DNA from: Alphaproteobacteria bacterium
GTDB lineage: Bacteria > Pseudomonadota > Alphaproteobacteria > Rhizobiales > Xanthobacteraceae
Assembly (NCBI GenBank): GCA_005884685.1
Contig: VBAH01000013.1
Location: 1 to 64,000, forward strand
Length of the DNA: 64,000 nucleotides
Direction of reading: 5' to 3'
The notes beneath the pieces are model-generated. The model was not told the DNA's origin. It ran no database searches and saw only the letters and a list, made by a program, of their open reading frames with translations. Each line of letters begins with the position of its first letter. Within the stretch, counting starts at the first letter, position 1. The position numbers and the translations under genes were made by a program. This document shows, piece by piece, positions 18,033 to 26,141 of the stretch.

Positions 18033-20942
18033 CTACTCCGCCGCCTCGCGCACCGGCTCGACGCGCTCCACCTTGGCGGCGCAGAACTTGAATTCGGGGA
18101 TTTTCCCGAACGGATCGAGCTTCGGATTGGTGAGCAGGTTCGCCGCCGCCTCGACGTAGGCGAACGGGATGAACACCACGCCGTCCGGCACCGCATCGTC
18201 GAGCCGGGCGGAAAGCTCCACCGCGCCGCGCCGCGTCGCGACGCGCACCGCGTCGCCCGCCTCGATGCCGAGCTGGTGCAGCGTCCCGCGCGAGAGGCCA
18301 GCGACAGGTCCCGGCTCGAGCGCATCGAGCACGCTCGCGCGGCGCGTCATCGCGCCGGTGTGCCAATGCTCGAGCTGGCGGCCGGTGGTGAGGATGAACG
18401 GATACTCGGCATCCGGCATTTCGTCGGGCGCGGTGTATTTCGTGGCGACGAGCTTCGCGAGACCGTTCGGGCGCGGAATGCCGGTGTCGAACACCACGTC
18501 GCGGCCCGGCACGTCCGGTCCATCGACCGGATAGGTAACGTGATCCTCGCGTGCGACGCGCTCCCACGTGATGTTGTCGAGCGCCGGCATCATCGAGGCC
18601 ATCTCGGTGAACACCTCGCTGACGTCTTGGTAATCCCACTTGCATCCCATGCGCTGCGCGAGATCCTGGATGATCCAGAGGTCCTGCCGCGCCTCGCCCG
18701 GCAGCGGCAATGCTTGCCGCCCCATCTGCACCTGGCGGTTGGTGTTGGTGACGGTGCCATCCTTCTCGGGCCACGCAGACGCGGGGAGCACCACATCGGC
18801 ATAGGAACACGTCTCGGTGAGGAAGATGTCCTGCACCACGAGATGCTCGAGGTGCGCGAGCGCGCCGCGCGCGTGGTTGAGATCGGGGTCCGACATCGCG
18901 GGGTTCTCGCCCATGATGTACATGCCTTTGATCTCGTCGTTGTGCACGGCGTCCATGATCTCGACCACGGTCTTGCCGCGCTTGGGATCGAGCTTCACCC
19001 CCCATGCCGCTTCGTATTTCCCCCGGATATCCGCGTTCTCCACCGACTTGTAGTCGGGGAAGAACATCGGGATCAGACCCGCGTCCGACGCGCCCTGCAC
19101 GTTGTTCTGCCCGCGCAAGGGATGCAGTCCGGTGCCGGGCCGGCCGATCTGGCCGCAGATCAGCGACAGCGCGATAAGACAGCGCGCATTGTCGGTGCCA
19201 TGGGTGTGCTGCGACACGCCCATGCCCCAGAAGATGATCGCGCTCTCGGCGCGTGCGAACGTGCGCGCCACGTTGCGCAGCACGTCCGGCTCGATGCCGC
19301 AGATCGGCGACATTTCCTCGGGGGTGAACGGCTTCACGCTTTCGGCGAGCTCACTGAAGCCCTCGACGTTGCTCTGCACATATTGCTGGTCGTAGAGCTT
19401 CTCGCCGATGATGACGTTGAGAATGCCGTTGAGCATCGCGACGTCAGTTCCATTCTTGAACTGCATCATCTGCCAGGCATGCCGCTTCAACGCCTGGCCG
19501 CGCGGGTCCATCACGATCAGCTTGGCGCCGCGCTTGGCCGCCTGCTTGAAGAAAGTCGCCGCGACCGGGTGATTTTCGGTCGGATTGGCGCCGATCACGA
19601 TGATGACGTCGGAATTCCTGCACTCGTTGAAGGTGGCGGTGACTGCTGCCGATCCGACGCCCTCGAGGAGTGCTGCCACCGACGAGGCGTGGCACAGCCG
19701 CGTGCAGTGGTCGACATTGTTGGTGCCGAAGCCGGTGCGCACCAGCTTCTGGAAGAGATACGCCTCTTCGTTCGAGCCTTTGGCCGAGCCGAAGCCCGCG
19801 AGCGCCTGCGGGCCGTCGCGATCGCGGATTTTGACGAGACCGGACGCCGCACGCTCCATCGCCTCATCCCAGGTGGCGGGGCGGAAATGCGTCCACGGGT
19901 TCGCCGGATCGACCAGATCATCGCCGCGCTTGGGGACACCGTCCTTGCGCACCAACGGCTGGGTAAGGCGCTGCGGATTGCTCACATAGTCGAAGCCGAA
20001 GCGGCCCTTCACGCACAGCCGGTTTTGGTTGGCCGGGCCGTCCTTGCCGCTGACGTACAGCAGCTTGTCGTCCTTGATATTGTAGGTGAGCTGGCAGCCG
20101 ACGCCGCAATACGGGCACACACTGTCGACCTTGCGATCGGGAAAATGCGCCGCGCTGCGGACATTCGCCTCGTCCACGAGCGTTGCCGGCATCAGCGCGC
20201 CGGTCGGGCAGGCCTGCACGCATTCGCCGCACGCGACGCAGGTGGACTGCCCCATCGGGTCGTCGAAGTCGAACACGATCTTCTCGTTGTGCCCGCGTCC
20301 CGCCATGCCGATCACGTCGTTGACCTGTACCTCGCGGCAGGCGCGGACGCACAGATTGCACTGGATGCAGGCGTCGAGATTGACCGCCATCGCGACGTGA
20401 CTGCGGTCCGGCGCCGGAGCACGTTCGCGCGAGGGCAGGCGGCTCGACGCTAGCCCCATGCGGTCTGCCCACGACCAGAACTTCGACGCCGGGTCATGCG
20501 CCTGCGTGTTACGGTCGGGCTGATCGGAGATCAGCAGCTCGAACACCATTTCGCGCGCTTTCTTCGCGCGTTCAGAAGCCGACTTCACCTTCATGCCGGC
20601 GGTCGGCGTGCGGATGCAGCTGGCGGCGAGCACGCGCTCGCCCTCGATCTCGACCATGCAGGCGCGGCAATTTCCGTCCGGGCGGTAGCCGGGCTCGGGC
20701 GCGTAGCACAGATGCGGGATGTCGGTACCCTGGCGTTTGGCGACCTGCCAGATGGTCTCGCCCGCGCAGGCCTGCACCTCGACGCCGTCGAGCGTGAATG
20801 CGATGGCCTTCGGCCCGGCGCCCTCGCCCTGCACTTTGTCCGCAGGCCCGGTGTGCGCGACGTTCGGCCGGCCTTCGACCTTGGTGTCGCCGCCCGCCGC
20901 ACCCTTCTTGTCGCGGCCGTAGCCGACCGGTTCTTTGCTCAT
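18033..20942 (-). CDS. fdhA: NAD-linked formate dehydrogenase, alpha (catalytic) subunit
   Basis: 969-residue molybdenum/tungsten bis-MGD enzyme oxidising formate to CO2. After a polar extension of about 45 residues come an N-terminal [2Fe-2S] domain (Cys79, Cys92, Cys95, Cys109), a two-[4Fe-4S] ferredoxin-like domain (CIQCNLCVRAC at 192-202; CVACGECVQAC at 235-245), the CPYCGVGC [4Fe-4S] site (276-283), and the MGD domain with metal ligand Cys417 (DHCTRLCHAS), a cysteine in place of the E. coli FdhH selenocysteine. The layout equals FdsA and Methylobacterium Fdh1A. Transcribed after fdhB with a palindromic repeat between them. It can dispose of formate from the oxalate cluster. Confidence 0.93.
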   Translation of the reverse strand: MSKEPVGYGRDKKGAAGGDTKVEGRPNVAHTGPADKVQGEGAGPKAIAFTLDGVEVQACAGETIWQVAKRQGTDIPHLCYAPEPGYRPDGNCRACMVEIEGERVLAASCIRTPTAGMKVKSASERAKKAREMVFELLISDQPDRNTQAHDPASKFWSWADRMGLASSRLPSRERAPAPDRSHVAMAVNLDACIQCNLCVRACREVQVNDVIGMAGRGHNEKIVFDFDDPMGQSTCVACGECVQACPTGALMPATLVDEANVRSAAHFPDRKVDSVCPYCGVGCQLTYNIKDDKLLYVSGKDGPANQNRLCVKGRFGFDYVSNPQRLTQPLVRKDGVPKRGDDLVDPANPWTHFRPATWDEAMERAASGLVKIRDRDGPQALAGFGSAKGSNEEAYLFQKLVRTGFGTNNVDHCTRLCHASSVAALLEGVGSAAVTATFNECRNSDVIIVIGANPTENHPVAATFFKQAAKRGAKLIVMDPRGQALKRHAWQMMQFKNGTDVAMLNGILNVIIGEKLYDQQYVQSNVEGFSELAESVKPFTPEEMSPICGIEPDVLRNVARTFARAESAIIFWGMGVSQHTHGTDNARCLIALSLICGQIGRPGTGLHPLRGQNNVQGASDAGLIPMFFPDYKSVENADIRGKYEAAWGVKLDPKRGKTVVEIMDAVHNDEIKGMYIMGENPAMSDPDLNHARGALAHLEHLVVQDIFLTETCSYADVVLPASAWPEKDGTVTNTNRQVQMGRQALPLPGEARQDLWIIQDLAQRMGCKWDYQDVSEVFTEMASMMPALDNITWERVAREDHVTYPVDGPDVPGRDVVFDTGIPRPNGLAKLVATKYTAPDEMPDAEYPFILTTGRQLEHWHTGAMTRRASVLDALEPGPVAGLSRGTLHQLGIEAGDAVRVATRRGAVELSARLDDAVPDGVVFIPFAYVEAAANLLTNPKLDPFGKIPEFKFCAAKVERVEPVREAAE

Positions 20943-20961
20943 GGCGTCACCTTTATCGGCT

Positions 20962-21082
20962 GGTCATCCCGGCCGAGCCAACGGGCCCGGCCCGAAGTGG
21001 CCGGCCCGATGACAGGCTCCGCGAGAGCCGGGATCCATAACCACCGCTCGGGGTTATGGGTCCCCGCCTTCGCGGGGACGAC
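20962..21082. repeat. palindromic intergenic repeat, class C (copy 2)
   Basis: Starts GGTCATCCCGGCCGAGCC and ends with the CCCCGCCTTCGCGGGG hairpin plus ACGAC, a mosaic of class C and class A arms. It sits between fdhB and fdhA and may tune the subunit ratio. Confidence 0.8.
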
Positions 21083-21096
21083 AACGGAGTTTCGCA

Positions 21097-22809
21097 TCAC
21101 CACATTCCCATCGGCTTCGCGAGATCGTCGCGGAAATACTTGAATACGCAGGCCAGCGGGTTGGGCGCGGCCTGCCCGAGCCCGCAGATCGAGGCGTCCC
21201 GCATCGCGGCGGACAACTCGGTCAACAACGCCTCATCCCACGGCCCGGTTGCCATCAGCTTGACGGCCTTCTCGGTTCCGGCACGGCAAGGCGTGCACTG
21301 GCCGCAGCTTTCGTCCTCGAAGAAGCGCATCAGGTTGAGCGCCACAGCTTTCATGTCGTCCCTGTCCGACAGGATGACAACCGCGTGCGAGCCGACGAAG
21401 CAGCCGTATTTTTCCAATGTGCCAAAGTCCAAGGGCTCGTCCGCCATCGCGGCGGGCAGAATGCCGCCCGAGGCGCCGCCCGGCAGGTAGGCTTTGAAGG
21501 TGTGGCCGTCGGCCATGCCGCCGCAAAATTCGTCGATCAACTCTCGCGCGGAAACGCCGGCGGGCGCCAGCACCACGCCCGGCTTCTTCACGCGGCCCGA
21601 AACCGAGAACGAGCGGAAGCCCTTGCGCTCGCGCCGTCCGTGCGAGGTGAACCAGCCGGCGCCCTTCTCGACGACGTCGCGCACCCAGTAGAGCGTCTCG
21701 ACGTTCTGTTCCAGCGTCGGGCGGCCGAACAGGCCGACCTGCGCCACGTAGGGCGGGCGGTGGCGCGGCAGGCCGCGCTTGCCCTCGATCGACTCGATCA
21801 TCGCGGACTCTTCACCGCAGATGTAGGCGCCCGCACCGCGGCGCAGATGGATGCGCGCGTGCGGCGAGAGGCCGGCCGCTTCGATGCGCGCGAACTCCTC
21901 ATGCAGCATCAGAATATGCTCGGGATATTCGTCGCGGACGTAGACGTAAATATCAGCGGCTTCAACCACCCATGCTGCAAGCAGCATGCCTTCGATGAAG
22001 CGGTGCGGATCGAGCCCGAGGTAATGGCGATCCTTGAATGTGCCGGGCTCGCCCTCGTCGCCGTTCACCGCCATCAGGCGGGGGCCAGGCTCCTTGCGCA
22101 CCAACGACCACTTCCGCCCAGTCGGGAATCCCGCGCCGCCGAGCCCGCGCAGGTCCGCGTCGCTCACGATCTTGATGATGTCGTCGCGCGGGCGTTGGCC
22201 TGAGAGGCAATCGCCGAGCAGCTTGTAGCCGCCGGCCGCGCGATACGCCGCAAAATCGACCTGCGGGTGGTGTGCATGCGCGTGCACATGCCGAGCGACC
22301 GCGTCGCCGACCGCTGTTTCGTCTGCCAGCATCACCTGTGCATGGCCGACCGCACAGACCGGCGCGCGGTCGCACGCGCCCATGCAGGGCGCACGTACGA
22401 CGCGTACATCCTTGCCGAGCAATGTCGGCAACCGCTCGAGCAAACCCTCGCTGCCCGCCATCGCGCACGACAGCGAATCGCACACGCGCACCGTCGCGCG
22501 CGGCGGCGGTTTTTCACCTTCCTTGACCACATCGAAATGCGCGTAGAAGGTCGCGACCTCGTAGACTTCCGTTTGCGCGAGCTTCATCTCGGCCGCGAGT
22601 GCGGCGAGATGTGCGGCCGAAAGATGGCCGTAGCGGTCCTGGATAAGATGTAGATGCTCGATCAAAAGATCGCGTCGGCGCGGACGCTCGCCGAGCAGCG
22701 CGCGCACCTCGTCGAGTGCCTGCGGCTGGACTTGGCGCCCCTTGAGGGTCTTGAGCGGGCGCCGCTTGCGTCCGGCACCGTTCGCGGGTGGTATAGCAGG
22801 CTCGTTCAT
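21097..22809 (-). CDS. fdhB: formate dehydrogenase beta subunit, fused NuoE-NuoF type
   Basis: 570-residue diaphorase subunit that passes electrons to NAD+. N-terminal NuoE/FdsG-like part with a [2Fe-2S] site (Cys110, Cys115, Cys142, Cys146), then a NuoF/FdsB-like part with NADH site GLGGAGFPTGRKW (222-234), FMN site GDEGEPGTFKDR, and [4Fe-4S] ligands Cys502, Cys505 and Cys508 plus the Cys in SICGLGQ. FdsG and FdsB are separate in Cupriavidus and Rhodobacter; the fusion matches Methylobacterium FDH1. Start ATG 22809 (AAGGA upstream) is preferred over the frame opening at 22839. Divergent from the LysR gene. Confidence 0.93.
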   Translation of the reverse strand: MNEPAIPPANGAGRKRRPLKTLKGRQVQPQALDEVRALLGERPRRRDLLIEHLHLIQDRYGHLSAAHLAALAAEMKLAQTEVYEVATFYAHFDVVKEGEKPPPRATVRVCDSLSCAMAGSEGLLERLPTLLGKDVRVVRAPCMGACDRAPVCAVGHAQVMLADETAVGDAVARHVHAHAHHPQVDFAAYRAAGGYKLLGDCLSGQRPRDDIIKIVSDADLRGLGGAGFPTGRKWSLVRKEPGPRLMAVNGDEGEPGTFKDRHYLGLDPHRFIEGMLLAAWVVEAADIYVYVRDEYPEHILMLHEEFARIEAAGLSPHARIHLRRGAGAYICGEESAMIESIEGKRGLPRHRPPYVAQVGLFGRPTLEQNVETLYWVRDVVEKGAGWFTSHGRRERKGFRSFSVSGRVKKPGVVLAPAGVSARELIDEFCGGMADGHTFKAYLPGGASGGILPAAMADEPLDFGTLEKYGCFVGSHAVVILSDRDDMKAVALNLMRFFEDESCGQCTPCRAGTEKAVKLMATGPWDEALLTELSAAMRDASICGLGQAAPNPLACVFKYFRDDLAKPMGMW

Positions 22810-22841
22810 TGAAATCCTTGAGTTTTCTCCCCGGAACAAGA

Positions 22842-22903
22842 CTTGATTGGTCGATCAAGAACAACCCCCCAATCGCCATCGGTTGATCGGGATTTCCTAT
22901 CAA
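22842..22903. promoter_or_regulatory. two LysR-type dyads between fdhB and the LysR gene
   Basis: Dyad 1: CTTGAT-N6-ATCAAG at 22842-22859. Dyad 2: TTGAT-N11-ATCAA at 22883-22903. Both fit the T-N11-A logic of LysR-type operators and share TTGAT/ATCAA arms. They lie in the 145-nt divergent region, so the LysR protein probably binds here to control fdhB-fdhA and itself (inference). Confidence 0.55.
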
Positions 22904-22954
22904 TGCCGCCCATGATAACACGCCCTCGCCAGCCCTGCCGCAAAGGCTAACACT

Positions 22955-23863
22955 TTGATCGACAAGCTCGAATTTCTTCTTGCCCTTGCCCGCGAGCGCC
23001 ATTTCGGCCGCGCCGCCGAAGCCTGCGGTGTCACCCAGCCGACACTCTCGGCCGGCGTGAAGCAGATCGAGGAGCAGATGGGCGTGCTCCTGGTGAACCG
23101 CGGCTCACGCTTCCGCGGTTTCACACCGGAAGGCGAGAAAGTTTTGGAGTGGGCGCGGCGGATCGTCGGCGATCACCGCGCCATGCGCGCAGAAGTCAAC
23201 GCGCTGCGCCACGGCCTCACCGGGCGCCTGCGCATCGCCGCGATCCCGACCGCGCTCGCCATGATCGCGAGCATCACCACGCCGTTCCGCCAGCGCCACC
23301 CGAACGTGCAGTTCACGATTGTGTCGCGCACCTCGATCGAGGTGCTGGAACAACTCGACAATCTCGAGATCGACGCCGGCGTCACCTATCTCGACAACGA
23401 GCCGCTCGGCCGGGTGGCCACCGTGCCGCTCTATCGTGAGCGCTACCGCCTGATCACCTCGTCGGACGCGCCGCTGGGCGATCGCGCGAGCGTCACCTGG
23501 GCGCAGGTCGCGCAGGTGCCGCTCTGCCTGCTCACCCCGAACATGCAGAACCGCCGCATCATCGAAGGTCTGTTGCGCGGCGCGGGCGGCAACCCGCAGC
23601 CGACGCTCGAATCCAATTCGATGATCGTGCTGTTCGCTCACGTGCGCACCGGGCGCTGGGCGAGCGTGATGCCCGCCAAGCTCGCCGAGACGCTCGGCCT
23701 CACCGAGACGATCCGCGCGATCCCGATCGTCGAGCCGGAGGCCGTGCACACCATCGGCCTCGTGGTGCCGGCGCGCGAGCCGATGACGCCGCTCAATGTT
23801 GCCCTTGTGGCAGAGGCGAAACGCCTCGCGCGCACGCTCGATCCGGCGGTCGAGGCGGCCTGA
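22955..23863 (+). CDS. LysR family transcriptional regulator (probable formate dehydrogenase regulator)
   Basis: 302 residues. Winged HTH at about 3-60 (GRAAEACGVTQPTLSAGVKQIEEQM recognition region), effector domain from about 90. No in-frame ATG exists near the start, and AAAGG precedes TTG 22955, so a TTG start (LIDKLEF) is chosen. Divergent from fdhB-fdhA, the usual position for the regulator of these genes (compare FdsR of Cupriavidus), with two operator-like dyads between. It probably activates fdh in response to formate or a related signal (inference). The SET-domain gene follows after 4 nt. Confidence 0.88.
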   Translation: MIDKLEFLLALARERHFGRAAEACGVTQPTLSAGVKQIEEQMGVLLVNRGSRFRGFTPEGEKVLEWARRIVGDHRAMRAEVNALRHGLTGRLRIAAIPTALAMIASITTPFRQRHPNVQFTIVSRTSIEVLEQLDNLEIDAGVTYLDNEPLGRVATVPLYRERYRLITSSDAPLGDRASVTWAQVAQVPLCLLTPNMQNRRIIEGLLRGAGGNPQPTLESNSMIVLFAHVRTGRWASVMPAKLAETLGLTETIRAIPIVEPEAVHTIGLVVPAREPMTPLNVALVAEAKRLARTLDPAVEAA

Positions 23864-23867
23864 GGTC

Positions 23868-24251
23868 ATGCTGCTCGTTCCGACGCGGCTGGCACCGAGT
23901 CCGATCCACGGGCTCGGTGTGTTTGCCGCAGCGCCGATCGCGCGGGGGACGCCGGTCTGGCGCTTCGCCAGCGGCCTCGACATGGCGTTCGCGCCGAACA
24001 TCGTCGAGGGATTGCCCGAGCACGTGCGCACGTTCTTCGCACACTACGGCTACCTCGACCGCAATGTGGGGCGGATCGTCCTGTGCTTCGACGACGCGCG
24101 GTTCGTCAATCATTCCGACAGGCCGAACGTCGCAACCGACTACGCGCAGGATCGTTACGGCCTCGACGTCGCGCTGCGTGACATCGCGGCGGGCGAAGAG
24201 CTGACGATGGATTACGCGGGCTTTGAGGAGAGCGCGGGCAGGGGATTCTGA
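23868..24251 (+). CDS. small SET-domain protein (putative protein-lysine methyltransferase)
   Basis: 127-residue protein that is little more than a SET domain: HGLGVFAAAPIARGTPVW (about 14-31), RFVNHSDRPNV (about 80-90; the NHS motif) and GEELTMDY (about 107-114; SAM/lysine channel Tyr). These are the hallmarks of SET lysine methyltransferases; bacterial free-standing SET proteins are mostly uncharacterised. Start ATG 23868 lies 4 nt after the lysR stop with GAGGT as a likely SD, so the two genes are probably co-transcribed. Target unknown. Confidence 0.82.
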   Translation: MLLVPTRLAPSPIHGLGVFAAAPIARGTPVWRFASGLDMAFAPNIVEGLPEHVRTFFAHYGYLDRNVGRIVLCFDDARFVNHSDRPNVATDYAQDRYGLDVALRDIAAGEELTMDYAGFEESAGRGF

Positions 24252-24612
24252 GGCGCGCGCCGCGCGCCGCGCGCGCGATCTTGTCGTTCGTCGGTCTCGG
24301 TGTTGTGTCACCCGCATTGCGGGCTTGCGGCAACCGCCCGGTTAGCTGCGCGCAGTCAGGCGTTGTCACGCTCCGTTCTCGGAGGTGAGACATCACGCGT
24401 GGCAGCACCCTTTTGCCGGCACAAAACCGGCCGTTTTTCACGCAGAACATTTTGCGCGGGCGCCGTTTTGCGCCGAGCGGCACTCCTGCGCCGTTCGCGC
24501 GCGCCGGCATGGGAATCGCCGCCAGGTGGGCCGGGGCGAACGGCGATTCAGTTCTTGAGATAGTCCACAAGATGGCAGATGTCCGTGGGCATGATGCCAA
24601 AGGGAGACCGCC
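24252..24612. other. 361-nt gap without a credible gene
   Basis: Begins with a very GC-rich stretch (GCGCGCGCCGCGCGCCGC...), followed by the 63-nt repeat copy described separately and a segment with two nearby inverted pairs (GCCGG...CCGGC near 24415 and TTTTGCGCGGG...). Reading frames here look like chance open frames. The end (about 24560-24612) is the likely promoter region of the antitoxin gene. Confidence 0.6.
24331..24393 (+). repeat. 63-nt direct repeat, upstream copy
   Basis: Starts CAACCGCCCGGTTAGCTG and ends CTCGGAGGTGAGACAT. About 90% identical to the copy at 25190-25251 in the same orientation. Both end in an SD-like GGAGGTGA; here no start codon follows. The two copies frame the antitoxin genes. 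Confidence 0.85.
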
Positions 24613-24819
24613 ATGTCCGAACACAGACAGGTCAGATTATTTCGCAATGGCCGCAACCAGGCGGTCCGCATTCCTCTGGAATTCGAACTGCCGGGCGATG
24701 AAGTCCTCATGCACCGCGACGGCGATCGCCTCGTGATCGAGCCTGTGCGCAAACGTGGACTGCTCGCCCTGCTCAAGACGATGAAGCCGCTGAACGAGGA
24801 TTTTCCCGAAGTCGGATAG
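24613..24819 (+). CDS. VapB-type antitoxin (AbrB/SpoVT fold), no toxin partner seen
   Basis: 68 residues. An N-terminal swapped-hairpin DNA-binding domain (VRLFRNGRNQAVRIPLEFEL) and a C-terminal tail (LLKTMKPLNEDFPEVG) that in VapB proteins wraps the PIN-domain toxin. SD GGGAG lies upstream of ATG 24613. A vapC gene would normally overlap or follow at once; instead a second antitoxin-like gene starts 10 nt later. The original toxin seems lost. Confidence 0.8.
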   Translation: MSEHRQVRLFRNGRNQAVRIPLEFELPGDEVLMHRDGDRLVIEPVRKRGLLALLKTMKPLNEDFPEVG

Positions 24820-24829
24820 AGTGGGTCCC

Positions 24830-25246
24830 ATGGCAGCGCGGGCTGGGAGAATGAAGACCATCCGCCAACGCCGCCCCGCGCGCGGCCTGCGCGAAGTACG
24901 TCTCGTCGTTCCCGATGCCCGCTCACCGGCGGTGCGCCGGCGCGTAGCGAGGGCGGTCGCGCGCCTCGACCCGGAGCGCGAGCGCGACGCGCTGCAATGG
25001 ATCGAAGCGGTGTCCGCGTTCGACGCGGGGCGTAGCGCGGATGAGCGAAGCGATATCCGGGATTATGTACGCGGGACCGAACTCCGGCATCTCGCTGCGC
25101 TCATGCGGGCTATGAAATTCACGATCGGCGCGCGGCCCTTGATATCGGTCGCATCCGATGTTACCTCCCTGACATTCCGGGCCTCACGACAACCGCCCGG
25201 TCAGCTGCGCGCAGCCAAGTGTTGTCTCGCTCCGCCTCGGAGGTGA
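24830..25246 (+). CDS. antitoxin MazE-like (DUF3018-type) protein with abnormal C-terminus
   Basis: Residues 1-66 (GRMKTIRQRRPARGLREVRL, VPDARSPAVRRRVARAVARL, WIEAVSAFD) match the DUF3018 antitoxin family, normally about 70-80 residues and followed by mazF. After about residue 66 the frame reads into sequence resembling a genomic repeat (GGATGAGCGAAGCGATATCC at 25038) and then into the direct-repeat copy at 25190, which supplies the stop. The natural end was probably lost by insertion or recombination. No mazF is present. The 138-residue product may be non-functional. Confidence 0.6.
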   Translation: MAARAGRMKTIRQRRPARGLREVRLVVPDARSPAVRRRVARAVARLDPERERDALQWIEAVSAFDAGRSADERSDIRDYVRGTELRHLAALMRAMKFTIGARPLISVASDVTSLTFRASRQPPGQLRAAKCCLAPPRR

Positions 25247-25251
25247 GACAT
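25190..25251 (+). repeat. 62-nt direct repeat, downstream copy
   Basis: Starts CAACCGCCCGGTCAGCTG and ends CTCGGAGGTGAGACAT. Overlaps the 3' end of the MazE-like frame and provides an SD-like GGAGG just ahead of the next gene. One base shorter than the copy at 24331, with a few substitutions. Confidence 0.85.
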
Positions 25252-25254
25252 GTC

Positions 25255-25944
25255 TTGCGGCAGCGCCATCCTTATCCCGACCCAATTCGACCCGGTGCCC
25301 GCGCGCCCTTTTGCGTGGCGGTCCTCGTGTGCCTGCTCGGCGTGGCGGCGCCGCTTGCGGCGGGAGCCGACATGATCACGTTTGCCAACACGGCCGCGGG
25401 CGCGCCGCCGCCCGATTTTGCATTCGCCCGCACGGGCAGCGGCGGTCCGGGCAAGTGGGCCGTCGTCGATGACGCCAGCGCGGAGGGTGGGCGCGCCGTC
25501 GAACAGACCAGTGCTGAGAAAACCGACTACCGCTTTCCGCTCGCGATCTATCAGCCGGTGAGCGCCAGGGATGTCGCCGTCTCGGTGCGCTTCAAACCCG
25601 TGGCCGGCAAGGTCGACCGCGCGGGCGGGATCGCGCTGCGCCTGCAGGACGCCGACAATTATTACGTGGTTCGCACCAACGCGCTGGAAGACAACGTGCG
25701 CTTCTACCACGTGATCAAAGGCCGCCGCACCGAGCTGAAATCCGCGACCCTCAAGGTTGCGGTGAACGAATGGCACACACTCGCGCTCCATGCCGAGGGC
25801 GACCGCTTCACCGTCACGTTCGACGGCAAGCAGCTCTACACCGTCACCGACAAGGCGATCGCGCAGCCCGGCAAGGTCGCGCTCTGGACCAAGGCCGACA
25901 GCATCACGCGCTTCGATCGCCTCGCTATCGAGGTGCTGCGATGA
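25255..25944 (+). CDS. exported LamG/concanavalin-like protein (DUF1080-type)
   Basis: 229 residues if started at TTG 25255 (SD GGAGG at 25239-25243); a GTG at 25318 inside the hydrophobic stretch is less likely. The hydrophobic stretch CVAVLVCLLGVAAPLAAGA is a signal peptide. The mature part has the jelly-roll pattern DRAGGIALRLQDADNYYVVR, KVAVNEWHTLALHAEGDRFT and GKVALWTKADSITRFDRL, seen in DUF1080/3-keto-disaccharide hydrolase-like and LamG domains. It probably binds or acts on a sugar polymer outside the cytoplasm. The start is uncertain. Confidence 0.72.
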   Translation: MRQRHPYPDPIRPGARAPFCVAVLVCLLGVAAPLAAGADMITFANTAAGAPPPDFAFARTGSGGPGKWAVVDDASAEGGRAVEQTSAEKTDYRFPLAIYQPVSARDVAVSVRFKPVAGKVDRAGGIALRLQDADNYYVVRTNALEDNVRFYHVIKGRRTELKSATLKVAVNEWHTLALHAEGDRFTVTFDGKQLYTVTDKAIAQPGKVALWTKADSITRFDRLAIEVLR

Positions 25945-25979
25945 TCGACGCGCAGGCGCCAGTTCTCACTTTGAGGAGC

Positions 25980-26027
25980 GCCCCCACCCTACCCTCCCCC
26001 GCTTGCGGGGGAGGGTAGGGTGGGGGC
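25980..26027. repeat. perfect palindromic repeat, class F (copy 3)
   Basis: A 23-bp perfect inverted repeat (arms GCCCCCACCCTACCCTCCCC and its complement) around a 2-base TT spacer. It is followed by the GTCTCGAAGGATGACGG segment also related to 4097-4225. Lies after the LamG-like gene and probably forms a very stable stem-loop. Confidence 0.9.
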
Positions 26028-26141
26028 CGTCTCGAAGGATGACGGCAGGCTCCGCGCCGGTGGCCATGGTTCGCGCCGCGTCGCTATCGCGACGCTCCTC
26101 ACCATGAGGGTTGGAGTTGCGCAACCGGAAGATCATGCCTC

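Noticed and set aside
17970-20453. 827-codon plus-strand open frame opposite fdhA
   Set aside because: His/Arg/Ala/Asp-rich translation with no domain; fdhA on the other strand has all cofactor motifs.
24300-24563. Plus-strand 87-codon frame in the gap before vapB
   Set aside because: It runs through the direct repeat, has no SD and shows low-complexity Arg/Ala composition.
24438-24926. Minus-strand 162-codon frame across the antitoxin region as a toxin gene
   Set aside because: Arg/Ser-rich translation without PIN or MazF motifs; it overlaps two antitoxin genes that have SDs.
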